A stretch of DNA of 64,000 nucleotides from Stenogyne calaminthoides (taxonomy: Eukaryota; Streptophyta; Magnoliopsida; Lamiales; Lamiaceae), in assembly GCA_037126765.1 (NCBI GenBank), contig JBBCBC010000025.1, forward strand, positions 16,672,175 through 16,736,174, in the 5' to 3' direction. The position numbers were made by a program, and so were the translations under genes. This document shows positions 1-11,171 of this stretch, piece after piece (the stretch's first letter is position 1; every line of letters starts with the position of its first letter). A model generated the notes under the pieces. The model made no database searches. It was not told the DNA's origin and saw only the letters and a program-made list of their open reading frames with translations.

Positions 1-630
1 GGTAGTTGTGGGTATAAGGAGAGAGAAAAAAAGTATGTGGAGTAATGCGTGTCATTCCTTGTAATATTGTATGAAAAATAAGGATAAAAATTATGAGTAG
101 TGGAGTTATTTTTTCTATTTATAGAAACATGAAACTTATTGTGGGACATATGAAAAAGAAAATGAAGAAACTTATAGTAAGATAAAGGAGGGAGTATAAA
201 TTTTAATATAAGACGATGTAATGTGACACGAATTATAATAGAAAATTAAATTAAAATTATTTTTTACCTATAAATTGATTTTTATTAATTTTTATTTTAC
301 TTATTTATCATAAATATATGAAGAATATTGTATAAGTACGAGTCACTCATTACACTGTGCAACTATTACTTATGTACTAAATTCATTATAATCAATAAGA
401 TTTGTCATTTATATGATCTAAAATAAAGTATTTAAATTGAAGCCACACAAAATATCAATAACTATAAAATGAATATATTTTGTCTGGATTTTTTTTATAC
501 GTGTAATATAAATATTAGATGAAAGATCTCTACAAAAATATTAATTTGATATATAATGTTTTGAAAATTAATAGCAAAAAGTAAGAAAGAAAATGAAAAT
601 AATGATTGGTAAAGTAAAATCACTCTTTTT
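1..630. other. AT-rich intergenic DNA, nothing recognised
   Basis: This stretch is AT-rich with frequent stops in all frames. I see no coding signal, no structured RNA and no clear repeat boundary. Confidence 0.6.
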
Positions 631-822
631 TTTGGAGGGTGAGAGTCACCACTACATTACAAAGTAAGTGGAGTTGCACTTCCTCCAACAAAGATTGTCT
701 TCTCCCTCATCAATTCTACTTTTATATATTTATAGATTGTATTAGAATATTTAATTTATTAGTAGTTAATATTTGACTCCGTAGATGTTAGTCCTAATTT
801 GTTGTATTTTTTGAATTGAAAT
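631..822 (+). repeat. Direct repeat copy 1 (about 190 bases)
   Basis: The block starting TTTGGAGGGTGAGAGTCACC and ending TTTTTTGAATTGAAAT occurs again at 1237-1428 with only a few mismatches. Just after copy 1 a short piece of it (GACTCCGTAGATGTTAGTCC) is repeated again at about 828-847. I see no terminal inverted repeats or coding capacity, so it is an unclassified dispersed or segmentally duplicated sequence. Confidence 0.85.
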
Positions 823-941
823 ATTTGACTCCGTAGATGTTAGTCCTAATTCATAGGCTAACAATATTTTGTTGTTTTTTTTGTAGTCACTCATTTGATA
901 CAAAAATAAATTGATTGTGTTTTAAATTGATTTTTTTTATG

Positions 942-942
<1 letters not shown>

Positions 943-976
<34 letters not shown>
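943..976. repeat. (TA)n microsatellite
   Basis: A pure TA dinucleotide run of about 34 bases lies between the two copies of the 190-base repeat. Confidence 0.95.
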
Positions 977-979
<3 letters not shown>

Positions 980-1236
980 CGAATCAGGTGTGTTTGATAT
1001 TAGAAAGATGGGCTCAACTAAGAAGAAAATGATATAGGATTTTTTAACTTTTTTATATATATAAAGGTATGATTTAGAATTAATTGGGGTTTGTTCAAGA
1101 AGAATTAATTAGAGTAATAAATGACATTAGGGAACAATAAAACTGTAATTAATGTATCTTTTTTTAAAATTATTTTTGATTTATTTTTATTGGGTGGGTG
1201 GACAATCCACTGGGTAAACCTAGCAATCTCCCTTTT

Positions 1237-1428
1237 TTTGGAGGGTGGGAGTCACCACTACACCACAAAGTAAGTGGAGTTGCACTTCCTCCAACAAAGA
1301 TTGTCTTCTCACTCATCAATTATATTTTTATATATTTATAGTTTGTATTAGATTATTTAATTTATTAGTAGTTAATATTTGACTCCGTAGATGTTAGTCC
1401 TAATTTGTTGTATTTTTTGAATTGAAAT
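1237..1428 (+). repeat. Direct repeat copy 2 (about 190 bases)
   Basis: Second copy of the block at 631-822, same orientation, about 600 bases downstream. The shared text runs from the GGAGGGTGGGAGTCACC start to the GAATTGAAAT end. Confidence 0.85.
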
Positions 1429-1433
1429 ATATT

Positions 1434-1663
1434 GATCACTCTGTTTCATATTAATTGTCGAGTGGGTCTCATGTGCATCTAAATGTACTCTGCACTCATA
1501 GTGCATTTTAGAATCATGTAATTTATTATATTGAAAGATGAAATTTATTTACACTGAACTGTACAATTATTTTTCCACATTAATAGTTGCACAGTTCAGT
1601 ACAAATAAGTTATATTTTTCAATATAACAAATTGCATGATTCTAAAATGCATTATGAGTGCAC
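1434..1663. mobile_element. Stowaway-like MITE, hairpin-forming, degraded
   Basis: Two arms, about 1490-1570 and 1581-1663, are imperfect reverse complements. For example TAGAATCATG (left) pairs with CATGATTCTA (right), and CACTGAACTGT pairs with ACAGTTCAGT. The left flank (ACTCTGTTTCATATTAATTG) resembles a decayed Stowaway end (CTCCCTCCGTCCC type), but the matching right end is missing, so family assignment is an inference. A related hairpin lies at 2778-2945. Confidence 0.6.
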
Positions 1664-1692
1664 GAATTTAGCCGCGCGGCTGAGGAAATTCG
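1663..1692. other. Short GC-cored hairpin
   Basis: CGAATTT and AAATTCG flank a core containing CCGCGCGG, giving a near-perfect inverted repeat just after the MITE arm. It could be a remnant end of another element; no function can be assigned. Confidence 0.4.
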
Positions 1693-2777
1693 TGAAGTGG
1701 TACGTTGGGTATTACGGGATTGAGTCAGGGGTAAAAAGGGTAACGGGGGAAGACAGCGGCAATGTGCGTGCAGATGATTAGGCGTAGGAATCCATCATCA
1801 CATGGGGTGGTCATGAGGTGGGGCATAAAAGATAATTATTTTTCTACTTTTTTTATTTTATTTTCTTATTTTGTCCTTGTATTTGGACCCATTGGTGGTG
1901 ATGTTGTTGTTATAGTATAGGGTATAGATTTTCACAAAAAGCAAATAAAGGAAAAGAAAAGAAAAAGAAAAAAATGAGGGGCAAAGTGGATATGTGAATT
2001 TGGAGTGGAAAATAATGTGATTTGTGAAATTAGGTAAAGAAATAGAAAAGGAAGGTTGAATTCTGTACAAAGAAAGTGGGTCAGGTCAACCTAAGCTTGT
2101 TGTATCAAGAATTGTATAATTTGTTGGGACAATGAAGAGATGAAGATTTCTTCTTCATTATGTAAATTGTATTTTTGTTGTATTTCATTTTCAATTATAC
2201 TTGTTTAAGTACGTACGGTTGTCGGTAGCTTTCTTTATATTGTTCTCACATTAATTGTCGTCTCACCGACACTAATGTATGATTAATCATGTCAATAAAT
2301 ACTGTTCATATGTGTATATATTTTAATTTAAATGAATGGATTCCATGATTGGAGATGGGTAAACATCGTCTGCACATTCCAAAGTCATTATTTTTTTCAA
2401 TAAAGTACGTGGATCTTGTCTTATGAGGAAAATTGCTCTTTTTACTTCTCCTTCGGGCCCTTACCATACTCACTTGGAAGAAGGTATTATGGTATGCGTT
2501 TTATTTTTTTAATTATTGGTCAAAGTTAGATGTTAATTGTTAATTGTTAGTAGTTAGTACACCAAACACTCAAATACTCCACGAAATCGTCAATCCACCT
2601 TATAACTCCCATAACTTCAAATTCGTTCTCAGAAATAATTGAATCTGGGTCTCCCACTCAAATAAGGAGTCCAGTGGTCAGGTGGGCTAAGCCATCTGGT
2701 TTTTATGGTATGCGTATTATCTTCCCTTATTTACTAATGTGGCTAAGTTTTATATGTATTTCGATGCGTCGTATATT
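1693..2777. other. Intergenic DNA, no gene seen
   Basis: A purine-rich part (about 1920-2060) is followed by AT-rich sequence. At about 2640-2700 there is text resembling a decayed tRNA-like or SINE-like sequence in reverse orientation (GGGTCTCCCAC, GGTGGGCTAAGCC), but it is too degraded to call. Confidence 0.5.
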
Positions 2778-2945
2778 TATGTGCATTTCATAATCATATA
2801 AATTGTTATATTTAAAATGTGTAATTTGTTTATACTGAATCGTGTAGTTATATTTTCATATTAATACTTGCACGGTTTAGAGTAAATATGTTACATCTTT
2901 CAGTATAATAAGTTGCATAGTTCTAAAATACATGGTGCACATGTC
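2778..2945. mobile_element. Hairpin MITE related to the one at 1434
   Basis: The left arm (about 2780-2850, with GTGCATTTCATAATCAT) and right arm (about 2868-2945, with ATAGTTCTAAAATACATGG) are imperfect reverse complements. They match the arms of the 1490-1663 hairpin in order, including TTGTTTATACTGAATCGTG against the earlier TTATTTACACTGAACTGT. It is therefore a second, more decayed copy of the same family. Confidence 0.6.
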
Positions 2946-3438
2946 ACCCACTCATAAATAAAAGAAAACTGATAAAAATATATAAATAAATAAAATATAA
3001 AAATATATACTATCTAAGAAAATGACATTTCGTGTTTTATACCATTTGATACATGTTTGATATACTGCAATATCATTTATTGAATCTTCTCAATGGAAGA
3101 TAACCATTTTTTTTTCATCTTTGTCGCATTTACATCTACGACAAACACTTTTTCTGATGCTTTGATAATTAGCCTGTGAATTAATAAAATATTGGCTTTG
3201 AAATTTCAATCCACGAATCCTCCATAGAGATTTAAGCAATGGTTCTATTAAATACATCATAATTATTTTTTATTGAGCACCTGTAGTTTCCTATATCGTT
3301 TTAAGTCGATGTATGTCTCATAATTTAATATTAGATAAAAGTAGTATTGAAAATTACATATTTGTTTACTTATGATTTTTTATTTTAAAAAACATACATT
3401 TGTAATTAATTTATATAATTTAATTTACTAATCGGGTA
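2946..3438. other. AT-rich intergenic DNA, nothing recognised
   Basis: No open frame of note, no repeat partner elsewhere in the window and no structured element was seen. Confidence 0.5.
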
Positions 3439-3446
3439 TCTAATTA

Positions 3447-4071
3447 TAGGGGTGTTCATTAAATTACAAAAACCGCCCGAACAACACTAAACCACATTGC
3501 ACAGTTATTGATAAGTTTTTACAATAAATAACGGTTAATTTTTTTTATGCAAAACTGCACCGCAAAGTCGGTGCAATTACGAATTTTCGTTGCAAACCGC
3601 TCCGACCGCACCACCAAGTTGAAGGTATAATTTACTATTCGACATCCTAAATTTATACTTATTCCTCAACTAAATTATAAGGAAACAAACTATCTTCAAG
3701 AATATTTTAATACCCGGCCAGTCTTAGCTTTTATAGATAACAAGTTCATATGTTGTACTTAAATGATGTTTAACAATATTATTTCATTTTTCATTTCTAA
3801 ATATATATATTTTTTCAACTTAAATCATATTATAAAACATTGATCAATCAAATTTGTTATCATTAGGTTAAATTGACATCACTTTCTTACTAATATTTAT
3901 GTTCATTTTAAACCGCCAAACTGCGAATAGCCGACCGAAACCGTTCAAAATCGCATGATCACATTTTCATGAAAAATCACAAGTTAGAATTGTACAATTA
4001 ATCGAGTCGCATGTAACAAGACAATTCAAATTTATTAAAAAAATTGCAAAATCGAACCGTTAATATCCCTA
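3447..4071. mobile_element. hAT-like nonautonomous element (MITE) with 8-base TSD
   Basis: The element begins TAGGGGTGTTCATTAA and its reverse complement begins TAGGGATATTAACGG, giving imperfect terminal inverted repeats. It is flanked by a perfect 8-base direct repeat TCTAATTA at 3439-3446 and 4072-4079, the target-site size of hAT elements. The interior is 625 bases, non-coding, with GC-richer patches containing AACCGC and GACCGCACC text. No transposase is present, so it would have depended on a helper. Confidence 0.8.
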
Positions 4072-4079
4072 TCTAATTA

Positions 4080-4919
4080 TGTAATTTAGTTTTAAATATC
4101 AATATTAAATGTATCGTTTAATGATTGTGTTATATTGAAATAAATAAAATAATAAAAAAACTTCATTTTTGAGTATGGATATCTGCATTTTGAATTTTCT
4201 GGTTGGAGATGACCTAAGATCACAAAAACTAGAAAAAAAAAAAAACAATGTGAGAGAAATGAATGATGAGATAAAAAATTATACCATAAATAAGTCAAAT
4301 TCATAAAATTTAACGGCAAAGATGAATGAAGAAAAATGAAAGATATAGATGAAAATGAAATATTATATCATAAATAATTCTTCATAGAATTGCAGGATTT
4401 AAAAAAAAATGTATATGAATAAGGGGTCATTCAGTATTAGTTGATAAGATATTATTATTGTGGTTTACCAGTTTTAACCTTACTAACTCCATATCCATTT
4501 CAACTCTTTTTTAGGGGAAATTCAATAAATTATTTTAGATTTTTTCCCCCAAAATCTCATTCATTTCCTCATTAAATTATCTCAGTTACTGAGAAGATCA
4601 ATGTTTTAAATATGTTTCCCCAAAATCAAGTCCATCTCAACATAGACAATTTCAACTTCAATTGAGGGTTATTTTGGAGCAATATTCATGAAGGGTTACA
4701 TCATTTTCAATGTGCAAAATATTTAATTTTCGCCATACCTGGTCAATTTATTCCACCCACTGACTATTATAGATGCACATCAACACACTGCCACCCTAGA
4801 GGCGCAATCAAGCCGTCGTACGATGCCCACATTCCAAGATCGCCGCACACTGACCAGCCACGGACCCCGTGCCTCCTGCCAAGCCGATGCTCATGCCCCC
4901 AATCTGCCCCACAATTGTG
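4080..4919. other. Intergenic DNA leading into a gypsy relic
   Basis: 4080-4740 is AT-rich with no supported gene. From about 4770 the composition becomes GC-richer and probably belongs to the decayed Ty3/gypsy element, but I could not match 4770-4919 to a domain. Confidence 0.45.
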
Positions 4920-6232
4920 TGCCCTCAGTCGTCCCCATGGACACTTGTCACCTCTTAGGTGGTCACCCATGGAGGTTTGAGCTACGTGTCACACATGACG
5001 GCTTCCTCAACACATATTCTTTTATGATGAATGTCACGAAATTCATATTGCATTCCTCCAGCACCTAAGCCCACATTTGCACCATATATCACTCTGCTCT
5101 CTTGCACAGATTTTGAACTCGATATGGATGTCGGCCCAATACCGCTTATATAATGGCCCACAATACTTGAGGTACTAAATCAATTACTCAAGTAGCTCAG
5201 AGCATTTTACAAGAACTCACTAATGTCTTCCCTTCCAAGCTGCCTACCGATCTCCCACCTCTCTGGGATATTCAACATCAAATAAACCTAGTTCAAATGC
5301 ATCCTGTCGCCTTAGCCCCTGTGCTGTTACAGCCCAACTTACACCAAAAAAAGATAGCACTTGGCCCATATGCGTCGACAACCATGCAATCAAATAAGAT
5401 CACGATTCAATATTATTTTCCTATTCCCTTCCTCAACAACCTCTTGGACCAAATAAATGGTTATGTCTTCTTATCCAAACTCGACCTATGAAGTGGATAT
5501 AACCAGATACGAATCCACCAAGGTAACGAATGGGGAAGGCATTTAAGACACGATAAGGCCTTTTTGAGTGGCTCAATATGTCATTTGGCCTCTCGAACGC
5601 ACGTCATGAACCAAGCCCTGCAAACCCTTATCGCCACATGTGTCATTGTGCACTCTGACGATATTTTGATCCACAGTCGCTCCGAGGAAGATCACACCTC
5701 TCACCTACGTCAAGTTCTTCATATCCTCCGTCTTAAGAAGTTTTAAGTGCCCCCAACAAATGTGTATTTTTCATGAATTAAGTGCTCTTTCTTGGATTTT
5801 TTGTTTCTTCAGTTGGAATCAGCATCAACGACTCAGATTTCTCCTGGTTGACAAGTTCCGGCTATGTATTCCCACCAGCAGCCTCCGCCTCCAACTGATT
5901 GCTAAGCTCCATAAGGCAGGTCACCTCGGTCACTAGCGTTACTACTAGCCATCTCTTTGCTGAGTCGTGTCCCACTTTGTCAAACATTGTCATATCTTCC
6001 ACGTCTCCTGGGGCTCGGTAACATATGCTGGTCTTTACCTACCCCTACCTATTACAAAAGCCCCTTGGTCTAGAATTAGTATGGACTTTACCCCAAAAAC
6101 AAAGGGAGCTTCAACTCAATCTTCGTCGTCATTGATCGCTTCAGAAAAATGGTTCACTTCATCCCGTGCAAGCGAACTTCTGACACCCTCCTTGTCGCCC
6201 AACTTTTCTTTCGGGATGTGTTTTGCATACAA
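4920..6232 (+). pseudogene. pol: Ty3/gypsy retrotransposon pol fragment
   Basis: Pieces of a gypsy polyprotein can be read in order. About 4930-5066 is the protease/RT linker (MDTCHLLGGHPW, NTYSFMMN). About 5190-5290 reads LQELTNVFPSKLP. At 5400-5490 RT reads YFPIPFLNNLLDQ and FLSKLDL, followed by a stop. At 5639-5746 RT has VHSDDILIHS, where the usual aromatic residue before xDD is His. At 5750-5830 is an RT piece (APNKCVFF). From about 5845 the integrase begins with LQLIAKLHKAGHLG, then NAGLY-like text, PWSRISMDFTP and, in another frame, FVVIDRFRKMVHFIPCKR to 6232. The RT thumb and RNase H are missing between about 5830 and 5845. Multiple stops and frameshifts mark it as dead, and no LTR was found. 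Confidence 0.85.
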
Positions 6233-7267
6233 ATCATATTGTTTTAAAAAAAAAGCATATAAATCATATTTTTAAACATGATAAAATGTTTCAATTGATA
6301 AAAAATTAATACATCATTGCATACAAATCTTATTGTCGCCTTAAACTTTAGGCTTAAGAAAATAAAAATGTAACTGAATCCCACAACTAAAGTATATGAA
6401 TATTGCGCTCAAGGAATAGAGTGGTAAAAAAAATGAATTATGCCCATATATCATCTGTTTTAGAAATATAATGAATACTTTATTTTTTGAAAATCAAAGT
6501 CAGAGTATACTTTACACCCGAATCCCTCCAACACGGATGAATTCATGATTTCGTTCTAGTGAAAACACATCAGAAAATAAAAAATGTAAAAATGACAAAA
6601 ATCATGAATGGAAAGTATAAATAAAAAAATTTCAAATCTATATATAATAAAAGATATAAAAAACTCAAATAGGGCAACCACCATATGCACCCATTATTCA
6701 GTCCCGGCCCCCAATGAAGCACCACGCTAAAATGGGAACGTCTTGGCTAAGCTTATTTTAATCATCTTATAAGTTCTAATATCTTATTATAAGATGTTTT
6801 AAGAATATATAAATTGTAATTTTTAAATAGTTTATAAGTCGTTAAAGTGTTTAGCTTATAAGTTCTATAATAATTTTAAAAATATATTTTTAATATAATA
6901 TAAATAATTATATTTAATTTTTTATATTGAAATTCCCGGGTCGGGTTTGGGCTGGGTCGGGTTTGGGCCGAGTTGGGATGTGGTAAAACTTATACAATTT
7001 TGTAAAATAAGTTGGGATATCCCAACTTATTTTTTTGGAGCTTCTAAGCTCTTAAGAGCTTATTTTAAGAATTTATAAGATGTTGAATATCTTATTTTAC
7101 CAAACAAAATTAAGGAGGTTATAAGTTCATAAATATCTTATAAGGTGTTTTAAAGAACTTATAAGATGTGTCAAACATTCTCTTACTAGTGTACAATATC
7201 CATCTAGTTTGACATAAAGTAAACAATATTAATTTAAAGAAACATTGCTCTTTTTCATGGGATGGAT
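6233..7267. other. AT-rich DNA with a possible fold-back element
   Basis: About 6760-7185 is rich in CTTATAAG-type words on both strands. Segments near 6768-6800 and 7130-7170 are partly reverse complementary (CATCTTATAAGTTCT against its complement), as in some plant MITEs. In the middle (about 6938-6976) the word GGGTCGGGTTTGGGC is tandemly repeated. I could not set ends or a target duplication. The remainder shows nothing. Confidence 0.35.
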
Positions 7268-7276
7268 GTAGGGGTG
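7268..7276 (+). mobile_element. Left tip of a hAT-like MITE split by element A
   Basis: GTAGGGGTG is the first 9 bases of a small element whose other part is at 21452-21838. Joining across element A gives the end GTAGGGGTGTAAGTGAGTC, which pairs as an inverted repeat with the right end (reverse complement GTGGGTATAAACGAGTC). The 8 bases before it, GGATGGAT (7260-7267), match GGATGGAA (21839-21846) after the right end. Confidence 0.7.
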
Positions 7277-7441
7277 TGAGAAGAATGGTATTGTCACCTT
7301 GAAATTGATGATCTCTGAATACTCCAATATATTCACAGTATTACAAAGTAAATATGGAAAATATAACAAAGAAATAATTATAAATTAATTACAAAAGATA
7401 TGTTTTGAATAAATCAATGGTGATTGATATATTCCCTAATA
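7277..7441 (-). repeat. Element A 3' LTR
   Basis: 165 bases, TGAGAAGAATGG to CCCTAATA on the plus strand, aligned without difficulty to 21287-21451. On the minus strand it starts TATTAGGG rather than the usual TG. Confidence 0.9.
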
Positions 7442-7473
7442 TCCCCCCTCCCCACCCCACCCCATCCCTCAAG
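7442..7473 (-). promoter_or_regulatory. Element A polypurine tract
   Basis: The plus strand is pyrimidine-only apart from scattered A (TCCCCCCTCCCCACCCCACC), so the minus strand is a long G/A-rich run directly before the 3' LTR. It would prime plus-strand DNA synthesis. Confidence 0.85.
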
Positions 7474-7479
7474 AGATGT

Positions 7480-9815
7480 TGTGAATGCAATTAAACACAG
7501 AGCTTGGATCGTAGAAGTTCAAAACTTGGGCGCAGAAGACTTATAGTGAAAATATCGGCTATTTGGAGATGAGACGAAATAAATTGAGTGTTTAGCCATC
7601 CTGAAGAGATGAGCTCCTAGATGAAGTGACAATCAATGCCTATATGCTTTTCCCATTTGTGAGCCACCGGATTTCTACTTAGGAAAAGTGCTCTTTTGTT
7701 GTCGCAAAGGAGAAGAGGACGGGATGAAGGTAAGGCGTGTAACTCCCAAAGTAAATGAGTGATCCTAACAACTTCCTAAGCAACATTTGCCAAGGCCCGG
7801 TACTCAGATTCACAACTGGACTTGGAAACAATAGGTTTTTTTTAGCACTCCAAGACACTAAATTCTTCCCCAAGAATATAGAATACTCATAAGTAGAACG
7901 TCGAGTTTCAACACATCGTGTGCAGTTGACATCAAAGTAACCAACGATAGAGGAATCGGAGTCATGACTCACGTATGAAAGCTAAGCCAAAATTAAGAAT
8001 GCCCTTCACATATCGGAGAATGCGTTTGACTGCATTAAAATGATCAGTTGTGGGTGACTGGATAAATTGATTCACATGATTAACGTCGAACAAGAGATTA
8101 TCCTAGTAATTATGAGATATTGCAGGGCACCAACAAGAGATCGGTAATTGGTAGGATCAAAATAAGGTGAACCAGTGTTTACAAGAGGTTCGCTAGTGGA
8201 GAGAGGTGAGGCAACTGGTTTGGGGTCCAAGATATCAGCTCGAGTGAGAATGTCATGAGTGTATTTTGCTTGACTCAAGAAGAGGCCGGAGTCAGAATGA
8301 GTTACTTCAAGACCAAGAAAGTAATTTAGTCTGCCCAAGTCTTTAACAACAAATTCCTTGTTCGCACGATCAATAAACTTCCTTAGAATAGATGGGTTGT
8401 TGCATGTAATAATTATATCATCAACGTATAACAACAAATATATAACGGTATCATTTCTACGAAAGTAGAAGAGAGAAGTATCAGCTCGACTGCACTGAAA
8501 GCCAAGACTGAGAAGGAAGTTACTGAATCGAACAAACCAAGCCCGAGGACCATGTTTATATCTCAGCCTCCATGGTTTGTTGATCTCACTTTCCAGATCA
8601 TGTCTGTAATCTCAAAAAGGCTCTCTATGATCTTCGACAGGCATTGTGAGGACACCATGCAAGAAAACATTTTTCATGTCGAGCTGATGTAAAGGTTAAT
8701 TATGACAAACTGCTAGAGCAAGAATAATCTGAACAGTAGCAATTTTTACAACCGGACTAAATGTGTGGGAGAAATCAAAACTCAGAACTTGAGTGAAGCC
8801 CTGAGCCACCAAACGAGCCTTGTACCTCTCAATCGAACCATCAGAAAGATACTTGGTACGAAAAATCCATTTGGAGCCAACAATATTAATATTGATTAGT
8901 TTAGGCACCAACTCCCGACTGTCATTAGCGTGAAGAGCATCAAGTTTTTTACGCATAGCAGCAAGCTAGTGAGGATGCTTCACTACTGATTTGAACCCTT
9001 TAGGTTCAGTGCAAACTGCTAGAATATAGAGTAAACCAGTAGTAGCAATATCAACCAGATAATGAGGTTTAAAGATTCTTGATTTTGCCCGAGTAGTCAC
9101 TGGATGAGATGGTTGAACTATTGGAGGTGGCGGGGCTGTAGAGACCAATGGAGGAGGGTCCAGAGTGTCAATCGGGTCAACTTTGGCAGCTGGTTCATGG
9201 ACAGGCGAACCAGGTTCGGCAACCTGAGGACCGATCGGGGCAAGATGGATAATCTCCTCTTCCAAAAAAGAATTGGTGGAGTCGGAGTAGCAATATGTGG
9301 CTTAGATATGCAAGTTGGGAAAATGCGGCCACTATCTTTAGAGTGTGGAAGAGACACCGAAATGGGGTCGAGAAAGGTAGAAATATCAAGATCAATGATG
9401 TCGGTGCAATCCTTTGAGTTAGCGAAATGACATCTAATAAAACTGTGCATGTCGGGTAGTGTAGAAGCGGGAAGCACAGTGGGATCATAAAACCGAAACC
9501 CTTTACAAGATGAATTTACCATACAAATATGCAAGGACAACTTCGAGGAGCAAGTTTATAAGGCGCATAATCGTGTAGATAGGGATAAACCTGACACCCA
9601 AAGTATTTAAAATTTTCATAGTTGGGAGATGTGCCAAACAAGACATGAAACGGAGACCGATTCTTTAGAAAAGGCGTAGGTAAGTGATTGATAATGTAAA
9701 TGGCAGTGGAAAAATCATCTAACCAGAAGGAAGCCGGAGCAGAGGCATGAAACATTAATGACAGACTAGATATTAAGTTTTTAGTAATTTGTGGAACCAC
9801 CAGAACATCCAAAAC
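7480..9815 (-). pseudogene. pol: Element A pol: integrase C-part, RT, RNase H
   Basis: Reading leftwards: at about 9812-9516 a stretch reads TKNLISSLSL and then directly FHASAPASFWLDDF, so the end of protease is fused to the integrase C-terminal region and the integrase core is deleted. A proline-rich linker follows (about 9265-9100), then RT from about 9000 (GSKWIFRTKYLSDGSIERYK at 8880-8820, ARLVAQGFTQ). The RT catalytic YVDD codons are at 8417-8428, followed by LNYFLGLEV. RNase H follows at 7972-7679 (SDSSIVGYFDVN, WSAKKN). Frameshifts and stops separate all pieces, for example near 8695 and 8072. Confidence 0.88.
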
Positions 9816-10917
9816 CTTAACATTGTTTGTAACTTCACAGGAGCCAATATGAGTAATATGAACATAATTACTATTTGCGACAACGGCTTTACCGTTTCAA
9901 TTATAAGGCTAAAGAGTATCCATGTTGGAATGATTTGGAGTCATATGGGTGGAGACACCAGTATCAAGATACCAATCGGAGGCATAAGCTGGGAATATTG
10001 CACACTGTGTATCAAAAGCTCGAGCAAGATTAGCCAAATTTTCAGAAGGAGCATAGCGGTTAGGGCGACGGTCGGCATAGTGTTCACCACGGCAAGATTT
10101 GGCAACGCAGTATGGTTTCTTTCCTTTGTAGCCATTTGAATCATTTCCTCCTAAAATAGAGCGAGAACCGGGCCCACCCCCGAAATTTGAATGATCTGCC
10201 GAAGGAGGTCCATTTCCAGCCGAATGATAACTTGCAGAATTAAGATAACCCCCGGAATTAAAATTACCAGCACGATTATATGTTGTGGTTGGCGAGAGGC
10301 AGGCGAGTGCGACAGACCATGATTGGCCGCGAAAGCTAGTGCAGTGGTGGAATCAGGGATAGGGCCGTGCAGTCCTTCAAAGTTTCTCACCTGCTGCATG
10401 ACATCGTGCAGCATCAACATCGGAGAGAGCAGCATTCTGGCATCGGAGAAGGCGGAGAACTGAGGACCTAAATCGGAGAGAAACCAGTGACTCCGGTCTT
10501 TATCCGATACCGGGCAGCCGACGACGGTGAGTTGGTCGCAAAGCGATCAGAACTTTTTACAGTATTCGTCGATGGATGATGAGCCCTTTCTGAGATTGGA
10601 AAGTTCGAGACACAAATGGCTCACACGAGAAGAGGATGAGTTACTGAAAATGTGCTCAAGCGCCACCCACGCGAATCTAGCGGCGGCACAGTCAATTACC
10701 TCGGCAAGTGCTTCAACGTAGAGGGTGGAGAGAAGTGTATAAGCAGAAGACTTTTTGATCCATCGCGTACCATGTGGTGTAGGCCGGAGTGGGATCAAAT
10801 TTTCCATCAATGGTGATTGTTTCAGACTGCGATGAGATTGTCCCATCGAGATATTTGAACAAGTCATAAGTCATGAGGTAGGGGCGATCAAGTGACGCCA
10901 AAGGAGAAAGTCAGACG
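9816..10917 (-). pseudogene. gag: Element A gag and protease start, truncated by G
   Basis: The UBN2-type gag can be followed across frames: DLFKYLDGTISSQSETITI (about 10850), AYTTWYAMDQK (about 10770), AEVIDCAAARFAWVALEHIF (about 10700), LSNLRKGSSSIDEYCKKF (about 10560) and then HWFLSDLGPQFSAFSDARM. A retroviral-type aspartic protease signature, WYLDTGVSTHMTP, lies at about 9970-9930. I saw no clear CCHC zinc knuckle. The start of gag is separated from its leader (21020-21274) by element G, whose TSD ATGAA lies at 10918-10922. Several frameshifts make it non-functional. Confidence 0.82.
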
Positions 10918-10922
10918 ATGAA

Positions 10923-11158
10923 TGATAAGAGTATTGAAATCGACTATGGAGAAAACTGAAATGAATATAAAACTCTGTATATTATTCATTATTTTGTTAC
11001 AGAGTACAAGCATGTCTATTTATAGAAGAGGATAGAACCTTCTAGTCTAACTATCAGCATAACAGAATTAGTTAACCTCTACAGTATCACTAATCCAAGC
11101 ATACAGTGCGTGCAATATTAAAGCTCAAGTGCGGGACACGTGCATCTATTTCTCTACA
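10923..11158 (-). repeat. Element G 3' LTR
   Basis: 236 bases, TGATAAGAGTATTG to TTTCTCTACA on the plus strand (minus strand TGTAGAGAAA to CTCTTATCA), so it has canonical TG/CA ends. It matches 20784-21019. Confidence 0.95.
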
Positions 11159-11171
11159 TCCCCCCCTCAAG
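11159..11171 (-). promoter_or_regulatory. Element G polypurine tract
   Basis: The plus strand TCCCCCCCTCAAG reads CTTGAGGGGGGGA on the minus strand, immediately before the 3' LTR. It is the expected primer site for plus-strand synthesis. Confidence 0.9.

Noticed and set aside
1858..2070. Open frame of 70 codons on the minus strand
   Set aside because: Low-complexity Phe/Ser/Leu-rich translation of a purine-rich stretch; no domain, no start context.
2636..2700. tRNA-like text in reverse orientation
   Set aside because: Box-like words are present, but no cloverleaf or consistent A/B spacing could be drawn.
4092..4319. Open frame of 75 codons on the minus strand
   Set aside because: Composition-driven translation of A-rich DNA; no homology recognised.
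4920..6232. Endogenous pararetrovirus
   Set aside because: RT is followed by an integrase domain, which pararetroviruses lack; the text fits Ty3/gypsy.
10527..10721. Plus-strand frame opposite element A gag
   Set aside because: Antisense to a recognisable gag reading; no independent support.
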